A stretch of 64,000 nucleotides of DNA from Canna indica (GCA_034359265.1 CP136891.1:83160001-83224000), one strand, 5' to 3'; counted from the first letter of the stretch, positions 1-12,430 are shown. Notes: generated by a model not told the origin, from the letters alone. A program made the numbers and translations.

Positions 1-1270
1 GCCGCTCACCAGCGATCGGAGGGGTCAGTGCCCCAAGTGGCCCTAGTACGGCTCGCGCATGACCACTATCTGCAAAGCCATATACGCGGCCATGGTCCCA
101 GCCACCTGCGGCATCGACCCACGTTGCTGCGTCAAAGTCCTCGGGGGTGCCCCGCACTGCACCACCGTCTGGCTGTAGGTCTCCTACTCGAGTTTGATTT
201 TTTGTTTAATATTTATCATAAAACTTAAATTATAAATATATAATGAATAATTTAAATAAATATATAGTTACCATAATGTATGCAGCGCGGTTGTCGATGT
301 ACTCCCCCGTCCCATGTGCTCGATGGTGAGTCCGCTCAAACACCGCCATCGGGGAGGGTCGCTGGACAGTCCCGTCATCCGACACCGTCGTCTATATTTA
401 CAAAACAAATACATTAATTAGTACACATAGTAACAAATAAAATATATAATTAAAAGGTATACTTACCATACGGTTCGCGTGCACTGCAAATGCAACAGAG
501 CCGTCGGTGTGACGCGCTGCTCCCCCCGACATGCGATTTCTAGTCGCATTCCGAGAAACCTCCTGCCATCGATTCGTCGACCATATTCCCATGAGCTGGT
601 CCCATATATCCGGAGTAATCCAATCGGGGCCGTATCCTCGAGTCTCCGCGATGTTAGTGGTCCCAGCTCGGGCCATCGCCTGGGACCGAGCCTGCCCCAG
701 CTGCCCGTTGTACCTCGCACGGGAAATAGCCTCCCAGGCAGCGTAAATGAATGGCCTCTGGTCCTCAGCCCATGTAAAGCGAGCCTGCAAAATAATAATA
801 TCAGTACCAATATTAATCATCATGCATGTAAAAAAAATAATAATACGTGCCTCAAACTCGCGTCATAACATGTCGACGTGCTCGCTAGGCACGTGAGACC
901 ACGTAAGCCATGCCCCGTGCATGTATCGTCGAATAGTAGAAAAAATGCTCCTCGGCACTTCTTCTTGCTCGAACCTGCACAACAAAAATAAATTTTTATA
1001 TTATATTATGATATAATAAATTTTTAATGATTCATAATTCATGATATATTATCGCTCCCCAATCACGCTAATAAATCTACGTGACTCTGTGGCTGGTGGA
1101 GGCTGCCACCTGTTCGGCCTGTGTGGCCGCCTGCGTCTAGATGTACTAGCCTCGGCAGTATCATTGGCATGAGGATCAGCAACAGGAGGATCAGCAGCAT
1201 GAGTAAGTGTAGGAGTCTCACCGATCGGAGACTCCGAAGCTCTCATGCGACGATAACCACGACCAGACAT
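1..1270 (-). pseudogene. Transposase_24-like second gene of the CACTA element, broken, 3' end off window
   Basis: Read on the minus strand, conceptual exons are: about 1270-1051 (start MSGRGYRRMRASE, low-complexity Pro/Arg-rich leader), about 965-850 (RFEQEEVPRSIFSTIRRYMH...), about 790-470 (ARFTWAEDQRPFIYAAWEAI through RNRMSGGAARHTDGSVAFA), about 390-270 (MAVFERTHHRAHGTGEYIDN) and about 180-1 (TPEDFDAATWVDAAGGWDHG...). The block TDGSVAFAVHANRM and the GEYIDNRAAYIM segment match the pattern of plant Ptta/En-Spm Transposase_24 proteins. There is an in-frame TGA after HVDML (near 866), and the intron before ARFTW would need a GC donor, so the gene is probably dead. Exon edges are approximate. 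The family assignment comes from motif memory, not a search. Confidence 0.6.
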
Positions 1271-1345
1271 ATCTATCAAATAGACATATATTCAGATTAT
1301 TGTATAAATAGTAGAGATATATTTAATAAAATATATACTTTACAA

Positions 1346-1555
1346 TTATTCCTCATCATCTGAATAATAGTCTTCGAATTCTTTCTCTTCTTCATCTTCT
1401 TCATCTTCTTCATCTCCAGCTTCCTCAATTTTATGATCGTCATCATCAGCATATTCAACTTCTAATTGAATTGACGTTGTGTCTGCATCCTCGAGTATTG
1501 GAATAATACGATGTACAGCAGGAGGATCATCTTCTTGATAGAAACGATCTGTCAT
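1346..1555 (-). pseudogene. Acidic C-terminal tail of a TNP2-type transposase, fragment
   Basis: This 69-residue open frame begins MTDRFYQEDDPPAVHRI and ends in a run of Asp and Glu. An aspartate/glutamate-rich tail after the last conserved block is usual for large CACTA transposases. It sits between the transposase-associated remnant and the second gene, where a transposase C-terminus belongs. No catalytic region precedes it, so it is most likely the tail left by an internal deletion. It could also be an unrelated low-complexity frame. Confidence 0.4.
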
Positions 1556-1620
1556 ATCAGGTATCAGCTCATTTTCTCCTACTATCAGATCAATTTTTCC
1601 TCTACCTTTTGTCTTACAGA

Positions 1621-1740
1621 CTACACGAAATTTCGATTCGAATAGGCGAAATTTAGGAAGTACGTTACGCCTAATCGAAACTCATTCGTTAAAGCTCCAC
1701 GATCAAGACGTCGGTACATCCAACTTCGATCAGCCGACAT
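1621..1740 (-). pseudogene. Transposase-associated domain remnant (CACTA TNP2 N-terminus)
   Basis: This minus-strand frame starts MSADRSWMYRRLDRGALTNE and continues RLGVTYFLNFAYSN before a TAG. The DRSWMYRRL opening and the Phe/Ala-rich follow-up are characteristic of the domain at the N-terminus of plant CACTA transposases, which normally continues into a Cys cluster. Here the frame stops after 39 residues and no Cys cluster is seen. Together with the acidic tail about 70 bp further on, this suggests the roughly 2 kb coding for the catalytic part was deleted. Confidence 0.6.
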
Positions 1741-1788
1741 GATTCTGTCAATCAATGATAATTTATTTGGTTAATGTCTTTAGGTGAG

Positions 1789-2032
1789 ATTGTCCTATTC
1801 CATTCGGGATTTATGTTATTTATATTGCACTAAGTACTTATTTTAACCGCTAACTTCATTCTAAATTTCGGCAGCATCTCCCTACAGTTCTCCGAATACG
1901 CATATCATCTGGGCGCGTATCGGAGAACAAGAGAGAAGTTACCGAAATTTAGAATAATTAGTTGACAGTTAAAAGAAAAACGTAAGTGCAGTACAAATAA
2001 CTATATTTCCAAATTGTCCAATCAGGGACAAT
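1789..2032. repeat. Imperfect inverted repeat with arms of about 110 bp inside the CACTA element
   Basis: The outer arms begin ATTGTCC (1789) and end GGACAAT (2032). The most conserved inner pair is CTAAATTTCGG near 1861 against CCGAAATTTAG near 1950. The loop lies around 1905-1915, flanked by TTCTCCGAATACG and CGTATCGGAGAA. The whole would fold as one long hairpin. It lies upstream (minus strand) of the transposase-associated remnant, in the promoter or leader part of the element. Confidence 0.7.
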
Positions 2033-2190
2033 TCAAGAATTGTACGTCGTATAAAAGATCATCTACTTCTTTTATATGAACATACGATCCCCGAACGGAT
2101 CTAAGGTTTTGCTAAATCATATCTGACTCGTCGATGCGTACGTGAAACATATCAACTCGTCGGATGGATGATTATTTTCTAAATGTTTCG

Positions 2191-2326
2191 AGACAATTCA
2201 AGTCCATATTGGACAATTCCGACACGAGTCCAAATTAGACGATTCCGGCAGGAGTCCGAAGTGGACGATTCCAGCGCGCGTCCGAAGTGGACGATTCCGA
2301 CACAATGCTGAAGTGGACAATTCCGA
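2191..2326. repeat. Tandem repeat, unit about 31 bp, 4-5 copies
   Basis: Units share the core GTCCRAAKTRGACRATTCCG (for example near 2210, 2229, 2260, 2291) with spacing close to 31 bp. It is adjacent to the long hairpin, which also carries ATTGTCC/GGACAAT words. In CACTA elements short tandem motifs near the ends often bind transposase; that role here is inference. Confidence 0.65.
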
Positions 2327-2733
2327 AATTAATCTAAACCCTAAAAATTAATCTAACAAATTAAACAATTAATCTAAATAATTAATTAAATAATTAATTA
2401 ACAAATAAATCATAATAAAAAATTAATCTACTATTTTCGGCGCCGGAGTTCGGTGGACTCCGATGCCGACGTACAGTGTTCGGACAGTGTGTCCGGACAC
2501 TGTACAAGATCCGGCGGTGGCCATCGGCCAACCGCCGCCGGCCAAAACCCTAAAAATAGGGTTTCAGTTGAATTTCCCGCCGGTCGTAACGGGAAAAGAC
2601 GGTCGGACGACGATGAATACATGAAATCGACGGTCGAGGACGGACGGTAGCGTCGGCAGCGGTAGCGAGAGGCGGGAGGAGGAGGCGGCGGCAGCAGCAA
2701 TGGGAGGAAGAAGTGGCGGGCGCGATCTGCGAC

Positions 2734-2743
2734 CTATATAAAC
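2734..2743 (-). promoter_or_regulatory. Possible TATA box for the transposon transcript
   Basis: On the minus strand the sequence reads TTTATATAGG, directly inside the subterminal repeats and followed by a GC-rich leader leading toward the transposase remnants. Position and composition fit a core promoter; there is no independent support. Confidence 0.35.
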
Positions 2744-2948
2744 TTATCAGTAACGGCTCGCGTGTCCGTTAGAAAGCCGTTGCTGATAATTAAAATCATC
2801 AGCAACGGCTCGCGTGTCCGTTAGAAAGCCATTGCAGATACAACATATCTGCAACGGCTTGAGCGGCCGTAAGAATGTCGTTGCAAATAACAACGGCTTG
2901 AGCGGCCGTTGCTGATAGCCGTTGCTGAAGACTCAATTTCTAGTAGTG

Positions 2949-3907
2949 AGTTGCACTCGATGTTGATGAGAAAAAAAGTCATTTTCATTGGAATCACTAC
3001 TAATATGTAACTGCAGAATAAACACGATGAGTTAACATGCAATCATAATATGTAATTACTAATATTCATGCACGTACAAAAATATTGCATCTAAACCCTA
3101 TATATATAAACCCTAATAACTAAATATGATTGCATTACTTTAAATAAAGCATTATAGACAATCTGTACTGAATAAAATTTTAAATTAACGTTGAGTTGAG
3201 GGCATTTACCGACGCTGAGGGACATGACTGATTTGTTGGAGGTAAGATGGTCCTTCGAATCCTATTTGATCGTCAAACCGTTGATAGCTCGAGGCGACGC
3301 CGGCGAGATGGTCTATTGATATACCGAGGCGATGAGGCAGCGAGGATGACTTCACTGGAGGCAATGTGGGATGCTTAGATGGGCGACTTCACCGGAGGCT
3401 ACGAGGCAGCAGACCGACGACTAGCTACGAGGCAGCATGGGCGATTTCATGGGGACGATTTCACGGGGCAATAGACAAAAATCGAGTGGGACCGAGTATT
3501 AGATTATGGATTAAGCACGGATTTGATTAGGTTATTTTTTAAAAAAAATAATAGTTTAATAGCTGATGCGGCATAGGGCTATAAGTTATTTTTTTTTGAA
3601 AATGTAGGTAATTAAATGATGACATGGCAACTCAATGAATAAAATATTTTTTTAATATGCCGAGTTAGATGCCATGTCAGCATCTAATGGTGACATTGAC
3701 AGGCATCTAACGTCGGGCCTAAAATTGATATCAATTCGATAGTTTGGATGTAATTAATACAAATAAAATAATGGGCTAGATTTGTAAAAATAACCATAGT
3801 TTGGGCTAGATACGTCAATTAATCCATTTTTTAAAGGATTAGGGCCTCTTTGTTAGACTTGATGTCAAACTGTTTAAGCAACATATGATAGTTTTGTGTT
3901 AGAGCCT
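2949..3907. other. Intergenic DNA without a supported gene
   Basis: Both strands lack a convincing open frame. A GC-richer patch at about 3220-3480 contains repeated GAGGCAGC and GGCGAYTTCAC words but no recognisable protein. The rest is AT-rich spacer. Confidence 0.5.
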
Positions 3908-4400
3908 AGTTTTTTAAATAATTAATTAATAAATATATCACGATTTTTACCAAAATTTTTAAATCTATCATGACTTTTCATTTATTTCAAATGCAGGCTT
4001 CAACTATCGATTTGTTTCAATTGTAGCACATCGTCAAACTCTGGTTAAGTTTCACATTAAATTGTTGACCTGACAACGATGACGTATCAAAATAAGTCTA
4101 GTCGATCAGCTATTAAATTAATATAAAAAATTTAAAATAAAAAAATACTGGTTGTAATTCTTAATACACGTCAATTATTTAATTTTTTACATTAATTTAA
4201 TGACTGACTTGACTTATTAAGATACGTCATCGTTGTTAGATCAGCAGTTTAATGAGAAATTTAATCAGAGTCTGACGGTGTGCTATAATTAAAATGAATC
4301 GAGAGTTGAAGTCTCATTTGAAATAAATGAAAAATCATGATAAATTTAAGAATTTCGATAAAAATTATGATATATTCATTAATTAATACTTTTTTAAAAG
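3908..4400. mobile_element. Foldback (hairpin) MITE, about 490 bp
   Basis: The left arm (3908-4140) and the reverse complement of the right arm (4175-4400) align almost end to end. Matching words include TTAATTAATRAATATATCA at the ends, TTTTCATTTATTTCAAATG and AACGATGACGTATC. The loop is only about 30 bp. It encodes nothing. Such near-perfect palindromes are typical of long-TIR MITEs. No clean target duplication was found, so the superfamily is not assigned. Confidence 0.75.
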
Positions 4401-4736
4401 GGAAGGCCGAGTTACTGTGAATGTTGTTAGTTCCTCGATGATGTGCTCTTTTCCTTTGTTTATTTCTATGTTTGAGGTTGGAAATATGTAGCTTTGATGC
4501 CTATTTTCCTAATTTACTCGGTGCGCAATGACTCTAAGAAAGCTTTCAATTGATTTAATTTGCTGTTGAATTAATAGAAAATTAGAAACTCTATTACCCT
4601 ACTGTATTAGATTGCTAACAGGAAGCTGAATTATGAAGTTACGACAGAAGGGAACTTGATTACTGAAATTTATTTCAGAGGAAAGTAGAAATCCACTATA
4701 GGATTCATAATCACTCTTTCCTTTGGCGTATGTGTT

Positions 4737-5695
4737 ATGTCAGTATGAATATATAACAACGATTTTCCTATAAAAGAATAAGATATACTTTTATTCCTAA
4801 AAACAGAATCTATATTCATTTTTTTTCTTAAATCAAAAACTAAATACTCATATACCTATATTATCCTCCACAAATTATTTTCAACTGATTTGACCAATTT
4901 TAAACATGTTCGAAAAATTCTTCCTAAATTCGTAATAAAATCACAAAAAATATATTATTCATCGGTAAACCACTTCAATAACTTGTATCAGCAAAATAAG
5001 TTTCTTAGAGTTGAAAATCAATTTTATTTTATTATTTTCAACTGGTTCAAAATTGGTCGAAGAAGGGTAATATTGGCCGAATAAGGGTGATATTGGCCGA
5101 ACTAGTTGAAAATGATGAAAAAATAATAATTTTCAACTCTAAAAAATTTATTTTGCACAAGTTATAGAAGTGATTTACCTATGAATAATAGATTTTTTAT
5201 GATTTTATTATGAATTTAGGATGAATTTCTCAAACTAGTTTAAAATTGGTTGAACTAATTGAAAATGGTGAAAAAAAATAATTTTCAACTCTGAAAAAAC
5301 TTATGAAAGTGATTTACCTATGAATACGAATAGTAGATTTTTTGTGATTTTATTGTGAATTTAGGATGAATTTCCCCAACTTGTTTAACATTGCCCGAAC
5401 TAATTGAAAATTATGAAAAAAAAAATAATTTTCAATTTAAAAAAAATTATTTTGCTGATACAATTTATGAAAGTGATTTATCTATGAATAATAGTTTTTT
5501 TTATGAATTTAGAATAATTTTTTAAAATTTATTTTAAATTGGTCGAACCAATTGAAAATGATCTGCGAAGGATATTACGAGTATATGAATATTTATTTTT
5601 TGATTTAGAAAAAAAAAAGAATAGTAATTTTACTTTTGAAAATAAAAGTATATCTTATTCTTACGGAGAAATTGCTAAACATATAACTGATGCAA
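4737..5695. mobile_element. Foldback element with tandem triplication in one arm
   Basis: The termini pair as GTCAGTAT...ATATAAC (4740-4765) against GTTATATG...CTGA on the complement of 5670-5692, followed on both sides by AAGAATAAGATATACTTTTATT. The left arm is one copy. The right half holds three direct copies of a block of about 150-185 bp containing GTGATTTACCTATGAATA (near 5170, 5310, 5470), each the reverse complement of the left arm. The element therefore looks like a hairpin transposon in which one arm later expanded in tandem. No coding capacity. Confidence 0.7.
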
Positions 5696-6254
5696 TCAAA
5701 CATATGTTTTAGCATAGATGAATAGTTTGGATCACTGTGAAAAACACAGTCAAATCTAAATCACCATTGTTCCAATTGGTGTCACTCCTTAATGTTTGCA
5801 CTCTATTTGACCTAGCTTGTGTTTATTTTAGTTATAATATTTGCACTCCTTAACATATGATGCTTAGAAGTCTTCACTTTAGTTGTTATAATATGTCATG
5901 GTTAGAAGTCTTCTTAACAGGTCAACAAAGTACTCTGCCAGCTTTATTTATGCCAAATTGGAATACCAACTTCAGGTGAATATAGTTCACATTATTCATC
6001 TGTATTTTTTGAAGAAAAAAAAAAGATAAAATCACAAATCTTGTTTATATATAATTGTTGCCAGCATCGATGACAAATTGCTCTAAGCTGATACACTAAA
6101 ATCCTGATATGGAAGATTTGTACAGGATGCCTTCATAGTTAACATGTTGTAGTTCCAGTAATTAATAATCATTATTTATGCAATAAGAAAAGGGTAAAAC
6201 TCTCCTCAATCTGTAAACTTCGTCTCTTTCTCTCTCTCTTTTTTTTAAAAAAAT
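5696..6254. other. Intergenic spacer
   Basis: AT-rich DNA with no open frame of note, no recognised element and no RNA gene seen. Confidence 0.5.
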
Positions 6255-7985
6255 AATAATTTCCTTAATATTATTTTATATTTCATTTAAAATTTAACGA
6301 TATTATAACGATTGATTGACGATAAAAATTAAATTGCTAATGATTTAAAATGTGATAACTCAAGTGATTAAATTTTTAATTGAGAGACTAAAATTAAAAA
6401 TACACGATAATCGAAGGATTAAATAAGATTTTTTTTCTTTATATAAACTATGATTATACTGTTTTAAATATATTAAATATTATATTAATAAAAAATGGGT
6501 ATCTTTTCCATATGCTTTTTATAATAAAAAATAATATAAAGAATATTTCATCCATTTGTCTCGTCTTATATTATAATGTGAATCGAACGTAGAACAAGAT
6601 GATTTACGCCATCTAGTGCTATGCAAAAATGAAGAAAAAAACTCCTAATTTATTATGTCGTGTCCTATTTAATTTAATGTCTTTTTTTGGATATGGTGTG
6701 ATTAACACTAAGTCGGGTTAATGGATGGAATTTGCAATTGCGTGCATGATTTTTTTAGAGAATGAAAAAGAAAACTTTGTACCTAACCTTCTGATTTTAT
6801 CTTTTTAAATTTGAATATTCATTTATTTGTCATAGGTGCGTGAATGGAACCCTAAAAACCGCTTCATTCGTGATCATAACTTTGGAAGTCAACGACCTAA
6901 TTAATGCTGCATTTCTTTTTTCACCAATAAAAACTTTAATTTTTTATCAACAGGTATCATTTTAGGAAGAAAACATGAAAATGAAGGTAGTTTAGTGATA
7001 TAAAAATATTTTTTTTTGTTTTTGTAAACAATGAAAATTTATTCAGTCATTAACAAATAATAAAAACATAATATTTGTTGGTTTAATCCATTTTATTTTT
7101 TTTCAATTCAATGTTTGAATTAGATTTCTGGCCTTCTATTGTGTTTTCGTGTTTTCCGTTGTTGAAGCCGCTTGTTTTCGTGTTTTCCGTTGTTTGAATT
7201 AGATTTCTGGCCTTCTATTGTGTTAGCCGATTTCCTTATTTTTATGTTTATTTTTTTTCATTTGATTTTTTTTTTTGTCTGAGGTTTTAAAATTTGTTGA
7301 CTGATCAATTTGTTTGGGAAGATCAAATCCTTATCTTTGGTTTTTCAAGGTGTTTGGGTTCTTATTAGCTTATGCTAATTTCTCTGTATAAAGAGTTCAG
7401 TTATCTGATATTTTGCCCCCTGCAAGCATGGTTGAAGCGTATGCTATTCCGAGTAAAGTAGAATTTGTGGCGAGATTGGGGCACTTCATCAGCTCTCTAC
7501 ATGGATTGAATTTATTTGTTTGCCGGTTTTAATGGTTGTGTCGGCTATATTTTTCTTACCTTCTCATTCATTCTAATACACTGCTAGGGTATTAGAAATT
7601 TCTGTTTATGGTCTGGTAGTTGTTTTGAAGGTTATTATAAAAGTTTTCCTTCCAATGAAATCAACTAAATGAGGATTTTTGCCACGTTCTAAGGGATGTA
7701 TGAATATAAATGAGAAGATACAAATCTCTTGTTCTCTGTGGCTAAGAAATTTCTCGACCTAGATGGAAACATTCTATACTATAATCCCATAGGTTGTCGT
7801 GCAGCAGGATCTGATCATACAACTGCATTAGAAATATGAAATGTATGTTTGTAGATCGTCTTTAATTTTGCTCTTATTCTAAGTTAGTTCAAAAGTTGAA
7901 AGGCTACATTTATTGGTAATGAATACCAAAAAAGGATATATTTAAGACCTGAAAAATGAAGAAACTAAGCAGGTATCAGTGGAGC
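6255..7985 (+). pseudogene. Duplicated upstream and first-intron region of the acireductone dioxygenase gene, exon 1 missing
   Basis: This stretch matches 22960-25217 closely and in the same orientation. Shared words include TCTAGTGCTATGCAAAAATG, GCCCCCTGCAAGCATGGTTG and GTTGTCGTGCAGCAGGATCT. In the 22.9-25.2 kb copy the ATG exon (24210-24227) lies in the middle. Here the equivalent of about 23830-24380 is replaced by a short junction near 7090-7150, where a GTTTTCGTGTTTTCCGTTG motif is itself doubled. No downstream dioxygenase exon follows, so nothing is coded. The copy ends at a LINE fragment. It also preserves the empty site (TAA at 7966-7968) of the MITE inserted at 25218. Confidence 0.85.
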
Positions 7986-7989
7986 TTAA

Positions 7990-8380
7990 AGAATGAGAAA
8001 TGGTGCAGTATCACCGAGGAAGAAGCGTTGAACTTAAAAAAGGAATTCACTATGAATGAAATATGAGAGGCTGTGAATGGAATGGGGAGAAAAAAAAAAG
8101 CCCCGGAATGGATGAATTTATAGCAGGATTTTATATACACAAAATTAAGTTGGAGATTGATATGTTTCACGTAAGTGCTATTTTACCTGAGAGATAGAAC
8201 AAGACTTTACTAGTTATGATTCCCAAGACAGAGAAGTCAGTTAAAATATCATATTTCAGGCCCATTGCTTTGTGCAATGTGTTATACAAAATCTTGACTA
8301 AAGCAATTACAAACAGGATCAGAACAGTATTAAAAAAGTAATTGGCCCTGAAAGAAAATCTGATTTCAAAACTCATAGGG
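7990..8380 (+). mobile_element. Truncated LINE (non-LTR retrotransposon) reverse transcriptase fragment
   Basis: In one forward frame the translation gives KSPGMDE-like text, then LLVMIPKTEKSVKISYFRPI, ALCNVLYKILTKAITNRIRT and VLKK*IGPE. IPK...FRPI(A/S)LCNV.YKI.TK.I.NR is the hallmark start of the plant L1-type reverse transcriptase domain. Three in-frame stops (after MNEI, LPER and VLKK) and loss of both ends make it a dead fragment. The catalytic YADD part is absent. Confidence 0.8.
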
Positions 8381-8839
8381 CCGGCCACCCGCCTTCCTTT
8401 AAAATCACTTTAACCACTCACCTTGATTGGATTAAAAGACAAGATCGAAGAAGACGAACTCCGAAATCCTGGCGTCGACGCGAGCTCGGCATCGATCTCC
8501 CTCCCATCCTTGGGCTGTGTGCAGCTCCTTGGAGTCGCACGACTGCTAAGATGAGGGGTTTTATTCCCCTCATCACTTGACTAATTTAACTCTAACCAAT
8601 AACTTAAAACCCCCTCATACGACTCCACCTAACCCGGTTCAATTCCCGACTTGAACCGCGAGCCCCACTCATCCCAATTCGAGTCAACCAATATACTCAT
8701 CCACCAAAAACCAACCATTAGGCTATAACTTAAATTAATTTATACTTGCTATTCGAGGCGATCTCGCAACTTGGTCCAGCTAGCTCCCGACTCAATGGGT
8801 TGCATCACGAAATTTTTTATATTAGGAAACCCCGGGTAT
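8381..8839. other. Unassigned intergenic DNA
   Basis: This stretch has near-normal base composition between the LINE fragment and the AT-rich cluster. No long open frame, terminal repeat or RNA gene was recognised. It may be flanking DNA carried with the LINE or remains of another element. Confidence 0.4.
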
Positions 8840-11800
8840 TACATAAACATGCTCAATCTTGAACTTTATTATTTTTTATTTGGTTAGAATCAAATTAATT
8901 ATGTCTACTTAATTTTTAAATTTTATTTATTATATTATACATGTTTAATTTTAAATTTTATTTTTCCTTCTTATATATTTATGATTAATTAAAAAAAATT
9001 CAAGTCCACTAAATTAAGCATGTTTCAATTCCAATTAAGTATTAGTCTTTATTCTTAAAAATATAATTATTTTATAATATGTTAACTTATTTCTAAAAAT
9101 CTAGGTGTATAAATATTTAAATTTAAAATTTAAAATTAATTTATTAAGAATATTAAATTATAGTTAAAAATTTAATTTAAAATTTATGTTAAAAATTAAT
9201 TTACAATTTAAGTTTAAAATAATTATAAAAAATATCAAAAAAAAAATTGATAGACTATTCTAGTTATATATAATAATATATAAAAATATAAAAATTTAAT
9301 TTCAAACTCTTTTATTTATAAAATCATGGATTATATAATAAAATATTAAATTTTAAAATTTAAATTTAAATTTTTTTTATTTTTAAAACGACATTTTAAC
9401 CTTGCAAAGCTCGGGTAATACGAAAAGGTTATATATACAAAAACAAGAAACAACTCATTCTCGTCTAAACTCCACCCATTCTCTCAATTCCTTACATTAA
9501 TTTTTACCTCGCTTATATTTTTATTTCTATATACTTAATTTTTAAATTTTAATTTTAATTTTCACACGAAACTACTTTAATTTTCCTCCAATTTAATTTT
9601 TAGAATTAATTTTTATATTAAATTAACTAGCTATAGTCGTGCTTTCCACGGTTAAAATGTGTTTTTGAAAATAAAAAAATTTCAAATTAAATTTTATATT
9701 TTAATGTATTATTATATAATATGTGGTTTTATAAATAAAAAAATTGAAAATTAATTTTTAATATTTTAATATATAATAATATACAAATAGAATAGTCTAT
9801 CGAAATTTTTTTTGATATTTTTGATATTTTCTAATATAATTTTAATTTTAAATTATATAAATTTAGATTTAAACTAATTTTTAATTTTTTTAAAAAAATA
9901 TTATAAATCTTAATTTTAAGTAATATTAAATTTAAATTTTAAACTAATTTTTAATTTAAATTTTTAATTAAATTTTTAAATATAATTTAAAATTCTTAAT
10001 GATTTGAAATAAAAATTTTAAATTTAAATATTTGTATGTCTAGAGTTTCAAAAATAAATTATCATATTATTATTGTATTATAACATAATTATATTTTTAA
10101 GAGTAAAAGCTCACACTTAATTGAAAGTGAAACCTACTTAATTTAATGAACTTGAAAATTTTTCAATTAATTATACATATATACGGAGGAAAATTAAAAT
10201 TTAAAATTAAACAAGCATAATATAATATATAAGATTTAAAAATTAAATAAACATAATTAATTTGATTCTAATCAAATAAAAATTAATAAAATTTTAAATT
10301 AAGCATATTTAATTAAATAGACATGATAAAATTCGAAACTAAAATATAAATTATTTTTAGAAAAATATATATCAAAATTTCATAAATAATTCTCAATATT
10401 TATAATTTATTAAAATTAAAATTTTTAAAAATTAAGCATTATTAATTGAAGACAAAATAAAATTCACTATTAAGAAAATTAAAATTAAAATTAAAATTAT
10501 TTTAATTTGGAAATTAATTTCGAAAGTCTGATTAATTTAATTTGAAATTTTAAATATTAAGCATGATTAATCGAATAAAAAATAAAATTTAACATTAAGA
10601 AAATTCAAAATTAATATAATATGAAAATTAATATTAATATTAAAGTAGCTTCTCTGAAAATTAAAATTGAATACTTATAAAAATAAAAATATAAATGAGG
10701 TAAAAACAAAAGTAAGAATTGGAGGAGTGGAAGAAATTTAGGCGGAAAGAAGTTGTTAATTGTTTATATATATATACCATTTTATATATTATATTTACTA
10801 AATTTTTATATTTTTAATATGTTATTATATATAAAATTATAGTCTATTGATTTTTTAAAATATTTTTCATATTTTCTAGCACAATTTCAACTTAAAATTA
10901 TATAAATTTTATTTTTATTTTTATTTTTTTTTAAAATAATTATTTTTAAATTTAAGTTGTACATTAATTTTTAATTTAAATTTAAAAGTTAATTGAAGGA
11001 AAAATAAAATTCACCGTTAAAAAATTCACCATGATTAACCATTAAAATAAAATTCACCATTAAAAAATTCACCAAGATTAACCATTAAAATAAAATTCAC
11101 CATTAAAATTTAAAAACTAAGCATGATTAATTGAAAAAAATAAATAATTCATCATTAAAAAATTCAAAATTAATTTAATATAAAAATGAAATTAGAGAAA
11201 AACTAAAGTGTTTCATGTGAAAATTAAAATTGAAAATTTATAAATTAATCATATAAAAATAAAAATATAAGTTGAAAAAATAAAGATAAAGAATTGAGAA
11301 AGTAGGGAAGAATTTTAGCGGGAATTAGAGAGAGAGAGAGAGATTTCTAATTTTATTAATAACGAATTTTATTTTATCATCAATTAATCTTTATTAACTT
11401 TTAAATTTTAAAATTAAATTAATTATAATTTTAAAATTAATTTCTATATTAATTTAATTTTAAATTTTATTTTTCTTTCAATTAATCCTGCTTAATTTTT
11501 TTTAAAATTTAATTTAATTAATTATAAATGTTAAAAAATTTATATGAAATTTTGATTTTTTAAAAAATAATTAAAATCTTAATTTCGAACTTTATGCATG
11601 CTTAATTAAATATGCTTATTTTTGAATTTTACTAATTTTTATTTGATTATAATCAAATTAATTATATCAACTTAATTTTTAAATCTTATATATTATATTA
11701 TGCATGTTTAATTTTAAATTTTATTTTTCTCCCATAATTATATATGATTAATTAGAAATTTTCCAAGTGTATATATATATATATTAGAAACAGCTCATTC

Positions 11801-12361
11801 CCACGTAAACTCTTTCACTCCCTTAATTTTTTACCTTTATTTTTTTACTTCACTTATATTTTTATTTTTATATACTTTATTTTTAAAATTATAATTTTAA
11901 TTTTCATATGAAACTAATTTAATTTTCCTTTAATTTAATTTACAAAATTAATTTTTATATTAAATTAATTTTAAATTTTATTAGTGATGAATTTTATTTT
12001 ATTTTCAATTAATCTTAGTTAACTTTTAAATTAATTTTTATATTAAATTAATTTTAGAATTTATTAGTGGTGAATTTTATTTTCCCTTCAATTAATGGTG
12101 CTAAATTTTTAAATTTTTTGAATTTAATTAATTATAAATGTTGAGAATTATTTATATAATTTTGATTTTTAAAAAACAAATTAAATCTTAATTTCAAACT
12201 TTATTATGCCGGTTTAATTTTGAATTTTATTAATTCTCATTTGATTATAATTAAATTAATTATGTCATGTTAATTTTTAATTTTTATATAATATATTATG
12301 CATGTTTAATTTTAAATTTTATTTTTCCTCTATAAATATGTATGATCAATTTTAAAAAATT

Positions 12362-12430
<69 letters not shown>

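Larger units (their letters stand above)
1..2948 (-). mobile_element. CACTA (En/Spm-like) DNA transposon, partial and degenerate
   Basis: The right terminus at 2941-2948 reads CACTACTA on the minus strand, followed inward by GAAATTGAGTC, the expected start of a CACTA terminal inverted repeat. Just inside it (2745-2936) lie several CAACGGCT...CCGTTGC subterminal motifs in both orientations, which in this superfamily bind transposase. Coding remnants on the minus strand follow in family order: a transposase-associated fragment (1621-1740), an acidic tail (1346-1555) and a Transposase_24-like second gene (1-1270). The other terminus lies off the left edge, so the target duplication cannot be checked; the base triplet outside the visible end is AGT (2949-2951). 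The central TNP2 catalytic region is missing, so this copy cannot move itself. Confidence 0.8.
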
